From the NCBI RefSeq assembly GCF_000002865.3, contig NW_001865052.1, forward strand, positions 920,271-984,270: a stretch of 64,000 nt of DNA, in the 5' to 3' direction. How positions within the stretch are numbered: the first letter of the stretch is position 1; every line of letters starts with the position of its first letter. A program made the position numbers and the translations under genes. The stretch is from Monosiga brevicollis MX1. Lineage: Eukaryota > Opisthokonta > Choanoflagellata > Craspedida > Salpingoecidae. Positions 16,917 to 27,479 of the stretch are shown piece after piece. The notes under the pieces were generated by a model. That model was not told the origin of the DNA. It ran no database searches and saw only the letters and a list, made by a program, of their open reading frames with translations.

Positions 16917-18091
16917 ATGAGTGGTCGGTCACCGCCACCAGGGTATGGTGGCTCTGCGGAGGAGCGGCATCGGAGTCGTGAGCGGGGTCACAGCCGTGAG
17001 CGGGGTCATGATCGGGAGGATCGTGCTTCGCGCCGGCGCGACTATGATGACCGGGACCGGGACCGGGACCGCGGCCATGAACGTGATCGCAGCGCTGACC
17101 GTGGTAGTGGCCGCGGTGACTATGGCCGCGGTGACTATGGCCGCGGTGACTATGGCCGTGGTGACTATGGCCGCGGTGACTATGGCCGAGGTGACTATGG
17201 CCGCGGTGACTATGGCCGCGGTGACTATGGCCGCGGTGACTACGGTCGGGGGGACGACCGCTCACGAGATGGAGAGCGTCGTGAAACGTACGATGGTCCC
17301 AAGTTCAGACCCCAGGAACGGCATCGAGGAGAACGAGACCCCTCGGCCAGTCGTGATCGCCGTGAACAAGACCAGGACCGCGATGGTGCATCTATTCAAA
17401 TGGTTGAACCCGCCGAGGACGGCCATGTCAACATTGAGGTCCGCTTGCCCCTGCCCCTGTCCCTTGCCCCTGCTCATGGAATGGCCAAAACTTGGCTCGA
17501 CTCTGTGCCAGACCTGAGCAGCTTCCCAACCCTCATTCGCCCTCACACTCACACTTAAACGCGCATACGCACCCCTAACCCATACCCGTCATCAGGAAGC
17601 ACTTGAGGTGGACGAGGTCGATGTCATGAGCGCCATGGGTATCGCTGGCTTTGGGACAACCCAAGGTAGGCCACCCTGTTCGACCCACGCTTTGCCCGCC
17701 TCAAACCTCCACTTGTACTTTCCCGTCCCAGACACACTTTTGTTCATGGAACAACATAGCTCCAAGAGCCCCATTTGGCACACCCTGGCCCGCTCGCCTC
17801 ACCGCGTATGGTCATATATGAACGAACCCACCCACCCGATTGTCACAGGCCAACATGTCAAAGGCAATGGCGAAGCCTTTGTCAAGCCCCAGCGAAAGAA
17901 GGCTCGTCGATTCCGGTTCGTGCTAACCCCCGTCATCACCTCGAGGAACACTATTCGCTCTCGCCTTCAAGCTTCAGGTCCATGGAATAGTACCCCCACC
18001 CTCACGCTGCACATCGCTCGCCTCCGCCTTTTCCAGTCAATACATGAACCGTAAGGGTGGTTTCAACCGCTTCTTGGACAACATTCAATAG
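16917..18091 (+). CDS. SNRNP27: U4/U6.U5 tri-snRNP 27 kDa protein (SNRNP27)
   Basis: Exons 16917-17438, 17596-17665, 17849-17915, 18037-18091; 237 residues. The N-terminal three quarters is Arg/Asp/Ser/Gly-rich, as in the RS-rich human protein, but here contains nine GRGDY repeats. The conserved C-terminus is clear: DVMSAMGIAGFGTTQG, then VKPQRKKARRFRQYMNRKGG and FNRFLDNIQ before the stop. Human SNRNP27 ends in nearly the same RQYMNRKGGFNR block. The protein joins the tri-snRNP, and genetic work on C. elegans snrp-27 links this C-terminal block to 5' splice-site choice. PRP8, its tri-snRNP neighbour, is encoded 22 kb away. The first donor, gtccgc, is weak, so the exon 1 end is the least certain point. 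The final residues differ from the human PLDFIA ending. Confidence 0.93.
17109..17243. repeat. 15-bp coding tandem repeat (GRGDY x9)
   Basis: Nine copies of ggccgcggtgactat with one or two substitutions each, in frame within SNRNP27 exon 1. The array encodes alternating Arg/Asp with Tyr, a composition typical of disordered, condensate-prone regions. Confidence 0.96.
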
Positions 18092-18488
18092 TGGGCTGAC
18101 CCGAGTGCAGAGGAGGACAGCCAAAGGCCGGAACCAGCATCGTATTCCTGCTCCTGCATTTTTTTTTTCACTGCCACCACGATTGACATGCAAATGGGCT
18201 CGGAAGCAGTGCTGGTCCAAAGAGAGGTGCAACGAACAATTGTAACAAACAAAATGTCTTGGTCTCATGTCACATCCATCATCCACGCAATGTTTCAAGA
18301 CTTGAATGGCCACATCCGTCAATTATCACCGACGTCGTCGACAGACTGATTTGTGTTGTTGCCTTTTACATTTTGGTTTATTTTTGCCATTTTTTTTAAA
18401 TTTTTTTCCTCAAACTCATTCAAATCTCGTTTGCACGGTCGGGGCGCAATCTCCTGCCAAGCAAGCCTGCGGATCCATGGACGCTTCT

Positions 18489-21242
18489 TCAATCCGTTGC
18501 AACAGATTCCTCTTGGTTGGCCACAGTCTCACCCACAGGGGTGGCAGTCCCGTTGGCCTCGCCCTCCAGCTCGCCATCGCCATTGCCCCCTGCGGTGCCC
18601 CCAAAATCCTCATCATCCTCCTCGTCGTCGGGCTCTTGCGAGTTGTGCGTCATGCGCAAAATCTCGCGACGCGTGGTGGACTGTCGGAAAAAGAAAACAC
18701 GATACAAGGATTCACCAGATATGCATGAAAATGAGACGGGATGCGCCTCAAAACCCAACTCTGCGGTTACACTTGCATTCTCCTCTGCCCCCCTTTGGAA
18801 GGTCGGACGAGGCACATACCATGCCGCGGCGCTGCGAAAGCTTGAGAGTTCGCTCTAAGCGTGTGTAGTTGATCAGATTGTCGTGTTCATAAAACAAAAA
18901 GTAATCCTAAGTAGGTGACGGCAGCGGCAAGGGTGGTGGCAGAGTTAAACGCATGCACTCGCCGGCAAACATGTGATAAGAAGTCATACGAGAACAAGCG
19001 CTTTGAAGCTCCGTTTGCCGTACCTCGAGACCCGTGCCAATGTAGCGGTCATCGCGCGTTTCCACATCAAACTGAAACTCGCGAATCTTGTCGTACTCAA
19101 AGACCTCGCCTTCTGCCACTCCCTTGCGCTCGGCGTCTGGAAAGACAATCGCACGATGAGTTTACTGATTCAATGACGACCATGGCCGTACAAAGCCAAA
19201 GTGTCGAAAGCGCTTGACGGTACTACGGGTTGAACGTTGGCAGACGGACCTTGGGCGTAGGTGCACAAGCGGTTGGTAGTGTCGACCGTGGGCAGAAAGT
19301 AAGCTGCAAAATTCTGCCAGTCATACATCCAAGCACAAGCCGGGGTGGGGGTGAGCTCGGTCAAGGACCCAAAGCTTTGATCTGTTGCAAGGAAGGGCAG
19401 CGAGCCAGGGTTGACCACATGAACCTACGGCCGACGTGTTGTTGTCCTGCTGAATTTCCTGCGCCACAAGAATGGCATTTTCCATTCGACTCAATGCCTA
19501 AGGAGGTGGGGTTACCGAACACCGGACATGGGTCCTCATGACATGATGACCGCGCCGGCATTGAGGCTGGGGTAAGCATTGGGAATTTGCAAGGGGCCTA
19601 CGTCGTCCGTGCGGTTCTTCTTGGGCAGTGGGTTGCCGTCAAAGTTGGCGAGTGCAAATGCGCGATCTTCAAGCTGTGCACATTGGGTAAAACGCACCGC
19701 GCGGGTAGAGCAGGGTTGGGTATGAGAACAAATTTGCGGTGAACGAAAATTGATTTTGGGCAGGGCAGTAGGTGCGCATGGTGCACGGCGAGTGGGCGGA
19801 CCTCTGAGGGCATGATGGACAGGACGCGCACGGGCTTGAGATGTGGCTTGGTGGGATGGCGGGGAACAAACTCGGCAGATTTGGTAAAGGTGGCCTCGAC
19901 AGCCTCCAGAATCTCGTCCACCGTCTTTGGAGGTGGTGGCGGCTCCTGTCGGTGCTCCGGCTCTGTACGCTGCGAGTTGAATGGCAACGGTGGCCCGTGG
20001 TGGTGGGGAGATGAGTATGTTCAATGGCCACGAAGGCAGATGAGGCCATGGCAGGACAGCCCTACCATATATTTGGGGTCGCTGGCAACGTAATCTGGGC
20101 GCAACATGAAGGATGGACGGTTGACCCTGCGTGGGTCGCAGAATCCGCGAGAGCGAGCGGTTTTACTTGGGTAAGCATGCAAAGAAGCTGCGCGCGCAGT
20201 TTTTTTTTTTTTTTTTGCGTGAAGGTGAAATGTGTGTGCATGTGGGTGAGCGCATACATGGTTTTTGTGCGTTTGTTGGGCGTGGCGGCTGCTTGGAGGA
20301 AGACTTCATCTTGTGGATCGATCGTTGGCAAAAGATCTGCACCACGCGACCCGCCGGGATGGGTGGATTGTGAGTCACGGTCACCCAAAACGGGCGGTTG
20401 TGTACAAGCATCAACCTACCGTGAGCGCTTCGTTTGGGATTGTAGTCCTCGGGGCGCAGGAGGTTGACGTTGACACCCACATCGGCAGGAGCGTGCAACT
20501 GTTGACACAAGCACTGAGCACGGTTACGAAGTGTGCGCCACGGCGATGATGTCATGAGCGGCAGCTGACCTTGTACTGATAAGACTGAATAAGGGAGGTA
20601 TCGCGATAGGCTGCTAGGCTGCAAATCCACAGGGGCAACAACCACCGATGCGCCAAAAGTTGGGGGTCAGCAAGAACATGTGTATTGACCCAGAGGACAC
20701 TTGGATCAAATTGGGATCAAAACGGGCGTACCGGTTAATGTCGAAACTGCAGGGCAGGAACTTGGGAGGAAAGGGCACGTCGGGGAGATCGTTGGTGAAT
20801 CGCGGATAAACCTCGAGGTTGGGGGCATCTCTGTCATGTGAGCAAGAATGGAAACGAGTGTGAGCGCGAAATGAGTGCAAAATGAGGTCGAGAGGCAAAG
20901 CATTGCCCTGCATCAGTCGGAAGCCAAAGCGTACCGACGATTTCTTCGTGTCGCATGCGACCGCCTATGCAACGCCGAGCACCCGAAGAAGCAAAAGCAG
21001 GTCAAGGGTGAGAAGCACGCCAGTTGTACACCCTCGCAGTAAGTGTCAGTGCACCCTGCGCTCGACCGCCGCACGACCACTCTTGAAACAAAACAACATT
21101 GACCATCACCCCACCACGCCCACTCCTCCCCCCTTGAGCGTAGGGGGGGGTTGTTCTCGGCTGGTCTTAACAAGGGAAACCAGAGGAAAGCCCATCTCAA
21201 GCCGCCACCCCCCCAGACGCACCGTTCCGAGTAGCTGGCCAT
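18489..21242 (-). CDS. PAF1: RNA polymerase II-associated factor PAF1
   Basis: Fourteen exons on the minus strand: 21242-21223, 20964-20935, 20830-20732, 20618-20570, 20498-20420, 20336-20258, 20126-20066, 19969-19802, 19673-19602, 19497-19429, 19313-19250, 19136-19024, 18906-18820, 18680-18489. All phases agree. Landmarks in PAF1 order: NDLPDVPFPPKFL, CSFDINR then YRDTSL, VNVNLLRPEDYN, SFMLRPDYVASD, KTVDEILEAVEATF, KPHLKPVRVLSIMPSE, NFAAYFLP, VFEYDKIREFQFDV, DYFLFYEHDN, and LERTLKLSQRR. The end is acidic (EPDDEEDDEDFGG). PAF1 is a core subunit of the Paf1 complex, which travels with Pol II and supports H2B ubiquitination, H3K4/K36 methylation and elongation. The first two exons (start through the RRSHATRRNRR region) are the least certain. 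The acidic tail is much shorter than in human PAF1. Confidence 0.92.
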
Positions 21243-22526
21243 GCCGGCGATGAGCTGAAAAAATGAAATCGGATTCGCCCCGGTCAAGTCGCTTCGTTCT
21301 AAACAGCAGTTGCCTACGGCGGATTTGTAACCGTTGAACAACACCTGTTGGGTTTTGTGGTTGTGATGAGCACGACAACGCGCGCCGTGTGTGTGTTTGT
21401 GTGTGTGGCCGCCCTCACACGTGCTGCCCCCTTCCACTCCTTCAGCATTTTATAGTGTAACAAAAGTCTCACTGTAATTAGCTAAAAGTGTATCTGATGG
21501 TGTATTTATTCAAAAGTAGTTGTCCTTGCTTGTGACATATTCGTTCCTTGAATTCATTAGTCTGACAAACGTTACACTTTTAACAGGACCATCAACCAAA
21601 AATGCACACACACAGACACAGTGTGTCTTCATGTTTTGGGTGACACGTTGACATCTTGCTCGCCCTCTCGTGCTGCTTTTTGCGACCGTTTTCTCGATCT
21701 CCTGTTGCTTCTCTGCGGGTGGTGCAGGTGCCAACTCTCTCTCTGGTTTGGTTTCCTTCAAAGTTTGATTCTCTTGAAGAAATTGTCACTTTGTCTCATC
21801 TTGTTAAATCGGCTTGCTTTTCGTGTTATGCTGCACCCTTGCTCCAAGCTTCTCTCTGCTTTTCTTTCGACTCCAAGCCCCCTTCTCTGCCTACCCTCCC
21901 CCACCTTCCCCGCCTCTCTGCCTCTTGCACAGCCAGACACGCTCCCTCTGCCGCTTCACGCCTCTGGCTCCTTCCATAACACCCTTCCTTGTGTCTTTTT
22001 TTTTGTATCTTAGTGCTCCCCAGGTGCGCTCGCGAACATGGCGTGAAACGGCAGCGGCGGTTGGCAGCCGGTCACATGTGCTGCATTGATGAATGGTCAC
22101 TGGTCATTGGGGAGGAGGAAGAAGGAAGGGAGGGTTGTGCATTTGTGTATCTGTTTATCTCCCGGCGCCTTGTTCGGATGGCATTCGGAGCCGGAAGCAC
22201 ATGCATGTGACTGTGCACGCGCCCCGGCGTGTGCGGGGTCACTGTTCCATGTGCGCGAGAAAGACTCAGACAGTGTGTGTGTGTCTGTGTGTCTGTGTGT
22301 CTGTTTGTGGGGGGTGCGTGGCTTGGTGCATGCCCTACCTTTTGATTCATCATTGATCCGTTGACGTTTTGGCTTGTACCTCCTCGTGTCCACTGCCTTT
22401 CTATGGCCCTCGCTTGCCCTGGCCTGCCCTGCCCTGCCCTGCCCTCATTCCACTGGGCTTGGCCTTGCCTTTGCGCGTGATATGATAGTAGGCTTGCCGG
22501 GTCAGGATCCTCAGCAGACCGCCACC
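21243..22526. other. Divergent intergenic region PAF1/PEMT
   Basis: About 1.3 kb with TG-rich patches near 21387-21405 and 22275-22312, a C-rich stretch around 21120-21230, and pyrimidine-rich sequence at 21850-22010. No coding pattern that I trust. Presumably both promoters. Confidence 0.5.
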
Positions 22527-23610
22527 ATGGGTTTCTTCCGTGTCTCCATCGACAAGACGCGCGCCGTCCTATACACGCTTGGCTTCCTGGCCTCGCTCTA
22601 CGCCGTCGAGCTGGCCAGCTCGGCCTCCGTCTTCGATGCCGTCGTCGGCGACTACTCGGCCCTGCGCTCCTGCTTCGCCACCATCATGGCGCCCATTCTC
22701 TGGAACCTTCTCCCCCAGATCTTCGGCCCCGCTCTCATCAACTGGATCGGTCGTCGCCAGGCCATGCTCGTCTTCTCCCTCTACGTCTTCCTCTTCACCT
22801 GCTTCCGCTCTTGGGCCTTCCAAATGGGCATTGCCGATGACAAGACCAGCTTTGATGTTCTCCTCCCCTTCTTCCCCAATGCCACCGTCTTCCACAACAT
22901 TTTCTTCGCCGTTGGTGCTGCCACTGTCCTTGTCGGCACCGTCCTCACCTCGGCCTCCTTCATCCGCCTTGGCATCTTTGGTGCGCTCGTGTCACCCTGC
23001 GTCAACCCCATGGTCTGGCTCTCAAGCTTGGCAGCTACCTCGTGCTTTGATGCTCACCCCCCTGCATCCCGGTCACTATGTAGGCACCTACATGGGCGAG
23101 TTTTTTGGTGTCATGCTCTCGGAGAAGATCACCACCTTCCCCTTTGACGTGGTTGACAACCCCAGTACGTTTTCAACCAACATCAAACTCTCGACTCTTG
23201 ACAAGATGTGTTTTGCATGCACCCGGTCGCTCACCCTCTCTTGCTCTGCACGCGACCTTGATGCTCGCCGTAGTGTATTTTGGCTCGAGCCTGATGCACA
23301 TTGGTCTGGCCATCATGGAACAGTCCCCTGTTGGTGTTGTCCTCGGCGCCGTCGTCTTCTGGTGGTACTACATGGCTGCCCTCTACGAAGAGTGCGTTGA
23401 CACTTGAGCTTTCCCCCCCCCCTTGCGCCCAGCTTAAAATGACTATTCTTCTGCTTGAAGCTGCTGTTGCCCGTGGCTGACCTAATCTTTCTCCGCTCTC
23501 CCTGCCGCTCGCTTAGGCCCCTCATGGTTGAGATGTACAAGAAGGATCTCGGCAAGGTGCGCGTTCGCCACGGCTGGGACATCCTGGCCAGCTTCGCCAC
23601 TGCTGCGTAA
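22527..23610 (+). CDS. PEMT: Phosphatidylethanolamine N-methyltransferase
   Basis: Exons 22527-22980, 23084-23164, 23274-23391, 23517-23610; 248 residues. The ATG has an ideal context (gccaccATGG). The protein is mostly hydrophobic with several predicted membrane spans. The C-terminal half carries the class II phospholipid methyltransferase signature in order: GTYMGEFFGVML, TTFPFDVVDNPMYFGSSL, HIGLAIMEQSPVG, then LYEEPLMVEMY, matching the SAM-binding and active-site blocks of animal PEMT as I recall them. It methylates phosphatidylethanolamine stepwise to phosphatidylcholine with S-adenosylmethionine in the ER membrane or mitochondria-associated membrane. The length is close to animal PEMT (about 200-240). 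Exon 1 ends between the hydrophobic N-terminal region and the catalytic region. Confidence 0.93.
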
Positions 23611-23698
23611 ATTCTGCCAGCGTCAACCAATACAGCGTGGTCCATCCAATCAGGCTCTTCGTTGCCTGCGCCGGTCCTTTTGCTCTTTGTTGTTTGTT

Positions 23699-23734
<36 letters not shown>

Positions 23735-24360
23735 TTTTCCTTCTCTTGCTCTTTCCCTCGGCCAGACCTGGTGTTATGGAGAAATTTGGAGCCCCCATTC
23801 ATGTTCAGCATTCATCCTGAGGCCACACTAGTTTTTTTTTTTTTTTTTTTCTTCTTACCCTTCGGTCCGTTACCCTCAAAGGGGAACCCCACCCACAATT
23901 GAAGTCGGTGTACTTTTCCAAGCTCTATCCCTTGATCCCTGCCATCTCGCTATACCCGACATGGCCTTTTTCTTACTCTGCTTGAAAGTTGCTGCACATC
24001 CCTCCTCAGCCCAGCCAGACGCATCTTTCCAGACGACATCTCTTCGGATGTATTCATTGGTGGCGACAGTCATTTCTTTTTTTTCTTTTTTTTTTCCGAT
24101 AATTGTCAGCATACGATTGCGGCAAGCCGTCTTCGTTCTTCTTCAATTGGCATCCCTGCATCACATCTTCCTTTTTTTTTCTCTCTGAATTCTGATCCGA
24201 TTGAGGGCTTGTGCGCATCCGACCACCACTTGCTGTTGTTGGCTGGGCTTGAGGGGTGCGTGGAATAAGCTGCACGTCGCGCGCGCAGGTCTCTGTGCAC
24301 AGCGGTGCCTAGGCAAGCCTGATCTGCCTCGAATTTTCGTGGAATCAAAGCCATAGCTGA
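23611..24360. other. Intergenic region with (TTTC)n tract
   Basis: Contains an interrupted (TTTC)n microsatellite (about 23697-23733) and several T runs (23831-23850, 24067-24095, 24172-24180). No coding evidence. It lies between the PEMT 3' end and the UPF0126 gene promoter, both plus strand. Confidence 0.55.
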
Positions 24361-25437
24361 ATGCCCATGTCCAGTTCCATGCTGGCAGCCTGGCGCTCGG
24401 TGCCGCAGCCCCGACTGTTGCTACAGGGGGCTCGACGCTTTCACGGCCTCGGGAACCCAACCCACAGCCTGTTCAGCCCTCGCGCGGCGTGCCCACAGAA
24501 CATGGCTACATCGAGTGCCTCCTCAGGACGATCATTGGGGGGCTCGGCACGCTCTTGGCTTCCCCGTCGGACCGCCACCAGCATGGATTCAACTGGCAAG
24601 GGCCCTGCTGATGTTCAGCCTCGGTTCTCTACACCGCTACCACACCACCCCGATGGCATGCCTCGCTATCCCAGCCCGCGCACAATGGCAGGACTCCTGC
24701 GCTCGGCCGATTGGATCGGGACGGTGTCCTTTGCCTACAGCGGCTCCCTGCTGGCGGCGGCGGCAGGCATGGACGCTTTTGGGAGCTGCGTAGTGGGTTG
24801 CATCACCGCCGTGGGGGGTGGCACTGTGCGCGATCTGCTCATTGGCAATGCACCCGTCTTCTGGATGCAAGAGGTTGAGTATCTGGCCATGAGCATTGTA
24901 GCGGCCCTCGCCGCCTTTATCAGTCTCCCCGCTGGCGGGCTTGCTGAGGATGGCTTGGTGCTGCGCTGGACCGATCACCTGGGCGTCGCTGCGTTTGCCG
25001 TCATTGGCGCTCAGAATGGCCTTCGTCGAAACTTGGCCCCCCTCATTTGTGTCGTCTGCGCCATCTTCACGGCCACGTTTGGTGGGCTGACCCGTGACGT
25101 CCTTGTCAATCGTCCGGTTCGCATCCTCCATAGCCATGCTGAAGTAAGCACACGTCCTCCTTTCTGCTACAACCACCAACCCTATTCACAAGGAGCCCGA
25201 GCGGTCCCGGGCCTGCTGTTGCTCATGCGCCCGGCCCTGTCTTCTTAGGTGTATGCCACCTGCGCCGCCGCCACGGGAGCCGTCTATCTGGGCATGCGTG
25301 CCCTTGGGGCCAAGCCAGCCATGCGCATTGCCGCAGCCGTGCTATTTGGCACGCTACTACGTGAATTGGCTACGGTCAATCAGTGGCGCCTTCCCACCGC
25401 CATCGATGACGCACAGCGAACCCACGTTGACCTTTAG
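24361..25437 (+). CDS. UPF0126 (YadS/YicG-type) membrane protein, possibly mitochondrial
   Basis: Exons 24361-25143 and 25249-25437; 323 residues. An N-terminal Arg/Ser-rich extension of about 110 residues without acidic clusters resembles an organelle presequence. It is followed by two copies of the UPF0126 half-domain: DWIGTVSFAYSGSLLA with GGGTVRDLLIG and PVFWM, then DHLGVAAFAVIGAQNGLR with FGGLTRDVLVNRPVRILH. Six to seven hydrophobic spans are expected, in the duplicated TRIC-like fold. Bacterial members have been linked to glycine transport; the substrate here is unknown. The family is mainly bacterial, so the gene may derive from the mitochondrial ancestor or a later transfer; the intron shows it is a resident nuclear gene. 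Start may be 24361 or the Met codon at 24367. Confidence 0.85.
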
Positions 25438-25669
25438 GCTTGACTTTTCCCGCTTGGCTCTGAGCTTGAACAACGCCCAAAACACACGCACACGCACACA
25501 CGCACCCCTTTATCACACGACCTGGTGTCAGTTCAAGCCTTCCAATCAATCCAATTAACACGTCTCAACTATGAAGCAAACGATACGGGTCGTGCTCGTA
25601 TCTTGTGGAAATCCACAAGGTAAAATTGGTTTATATGCAACTTTAACAACAGCAATTGTCAGCCGAACA

Positions 25670-25741
25670 TCCCCTATGGTGTAACGGCTAGCATACCTGG
25701 TTTTCACCCAGGAGACCTGGGTTCGATTCCCGGTAGGGGAG
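25670..25741 (+). tRNA. tRNA-Glu (anticodon UUC)
   Basis: 72 nt with acceptor stem TCCCCTA/TAGGGGA, D-loop/A-box TGGTGTAACGGCTAGCA, anticodon stem CCTGG/CCAGG around a TTTTCAC loop, and T-loop/B-box GGTTCGATTCC. Discriminator base G. No intron, no encoded CCA. A T5 run follows at 25747, fitting Pol III termination. Identical to the copy at 25863. Confidence 0.97.
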
Positions 25742-25862
25742 TAATTCTTTTTGTTGAGCATAGCTGTTTTTTAATTGTCAGACGCTTTTTCTGCTTTTTT
25801 GTCAAAGAGCTGATTAAACGCCATTTATATTAAAAATTATCGGTCTCCTAGCAAGTTGCACA

Positions 25863-25934
25863 TCCCCTATGGTGTAACGGCTAGCATACCTGGTTTTCAC
25901 CCAGGAGACCTGGGTTCGATTCCCGGTAGGGGAG
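25863..25934 (+). tRNA. tRNA-Glu (anticodon UUC), second identical copy
   Basis: Every base matches the copy at 25670-25741, while the flanks differ except for a few bases before the 5' end. A T5 run follows at 25939. A local duplication kept identical by selection or conversion. Confidence 0.97.
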
Positions 25935-26068
25935 CTTAAATTTTTGCCCTGCCCTCTCTTTGGTTTTGTTGTTTTTTTTTGACGAGGGGTGGACTCTCGT
26001 TGGGAGCAGGGAGTGTGTGTGCTGTTCTACAATCAATTACATGGACGAGTATGTACGAGGCCAGGGTC

Positions 26069-26929
26069 TCAGCCGACTTCTAGGGTGGCTGGCGTGTAGA
26101 TGGCGCCTGGTGGGGCAGACGGGGCCGGAAGGGGAGAGCCGCGGTACATGCGCATGGTGTCAAAGGCGACGGTCATGCCCTGGGATCGACAGAGGTCGGC
26201 CAGGCCGGTCAGGGGAGCCGGAACGTCAAGCACAAGCGCGACGGCGCCGCTGCCGAGGTGATGGGCGGCAGCACGTAGCAGTACTTTGGCGTGGGCCAGG
26301 TTGTCCGCCACCAGGGGTCCAATTTTGCTGGCCTCCCGACATTGGCGAACAGTGACAAAGCCGGCCACGGTGCCATCATCACGCTCGAGGACCAATGTCT
26401 GGCGATGCGGGTGGTCGGCGAGCCAGGCATGCATAAAGGCCAAACGGGTCGTGCCGGCACCGGCCGCTTCCAAGGCTGTGAGCATGTCAACGTCGTCGGG
26501 TCGGGCCGATCGCACGAGCGGGTGTGACTGTCCCTCCACGAGTCCTGTGAAGCGTTCTGTTTTATAGGCGGGTGTGAATCCAGATTTGGCATAGTTGGCG
26601 ACCTGCGCTGCCACGCCTTCGAGCGCCACGCAACGGTCACCAGCGTGCTGAAGGGCGTGTTGCCACAGAGCAAAGCCGATGCCCTGACCCCGATACTCGG
26701 CGCGGCAGATGTATAGACCGAGGAACGCAAATTGGTCGTTGTGGTTGACCACCGCAATCGCGGCCACCGGCTTATCATCGCGCGTGGCCACGAACAAGCC
26801 TTCAGGATCGGCGGCAAAAAAGGCTGGGGCATCTGCTAGCCCGGGATTCCAGCCCTCGGCGGCTGCCCACTCAACCACCTCTTCCAAATCGGCCATGGTC
26901 ATGGTCCGAAATGCCACCAGACCTGCCAT
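26069..26929 (-). CDS. GNAT-family N-acetyltransferase, bacterial type
   Basis: A single exon of 286 residues from the Met at 26929 (an in-frame Met at 26971 would add 14). The N-terminal GNAT domain includes FVATRDDKPVAAIAVVNH, then the acetyl-CoA-binding segment YRGQGIGFALWQHAL (R-G-Q-G-I-G fits Q/R-x-x-G-x-G/A), and NYAKSGF at the end of the fold. A second domain follows (RSARPDDVDMLTALEAA, LVLERDDGTVAGFVTVRQ) of the type found C-terminally in bacterial YitH-like acetyltransferases. Substrate is unknown. It has no intron, unlike most neighbours, and the best-remembered relatives are bacterial, so horizontal acquisition is plausible. Gly-Ala-rich composition is similar to its surroundings. 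Confidence 0.85.
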   Translation of the reverse strand: MAGLVAFRTMTMADLEEVVEWAAAEGWNPGLADAPAFFAADPEGLFVATRDDKPVAAIAVVNHNDQFAFLGLYICRAEYRGQGIGFALWQHALQHAGDRCVALEGVAAQVANYAKSGFTPAYKTERFTGLVEGQSHPLVRSARPDDVDMLTALEAAGAGTTRLAFMHAWLADHPHRQTLVLERDDGTVAGFVTVRQCREASKIGPLVADNLAHAKVLLRAAAHHLGSGAVALVLDVPAPLTGLADLCRSQGMTVAFDTMRMYRGSPLPAPSAPPGAIYTPATLEVG

Positions 26930-27479
26930 GCTGCTCGTCGTGGCTGCCTCGCTCAGCCGGCTCGGGCACAATTTCCAACAACACGCTCTCGTCTTTTATA
27001 GCCAGCCAGCCAGCCAGCCAGCCAGCCCACCAGCCGCCAATCCGTCTTACGCCACGCGTGACTGGGCCAGGCAGGGGGAGGAGCTGGAGGAGGAAAAAAC
27101 TGCGAATTTGAGAGAGAAAAAGGGCAAACACAACAACGTTCACATCAGCAAAAATGGTTTTTTTTGTTGGCTTTATAGCAGTTATGGTAGCACTCTTGGT
27201 GATTCACACTGTGAGACTAATGACGGGGTCGTCCACTTTATGCAGGTACTTGGTGAGTAGTTGCTGTAGTACAGTGTTGACCTGTCAGGCAGTTTTGGAT
27301 GAAAGGGTCCAGGGCGTACTCGAGTGCGTCGGTCAGCACGGGGTTAGCGTTGGGGGTGAGCGGAGTTTGCATACAAGGGTCTTGACATGAGTGTGACGAG
27401 TGTCGCTTGTAAACTCAAGTAAAAGCACAATCTATCAATTCTAGAAGAGACCGGCATGCCAAGCCGGATGTTGGTGCCA
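26930..27479. other. Intergenic region with (CCAG)n
   Basis: Contains the GNAT gene promoter, a short (CCAG)n microsatellite at about 27001-27028, and the 3' flank of the carrier gene. No coding signal that I can support. Confidence 0.5.

Noticed and set aside
25670-25934. Direct repeats as a CRISPR-like array
   Set aside because: The two 72-nt repeats fold as tRNA-Glu with A and B boxes; the genome is eukaryotic.
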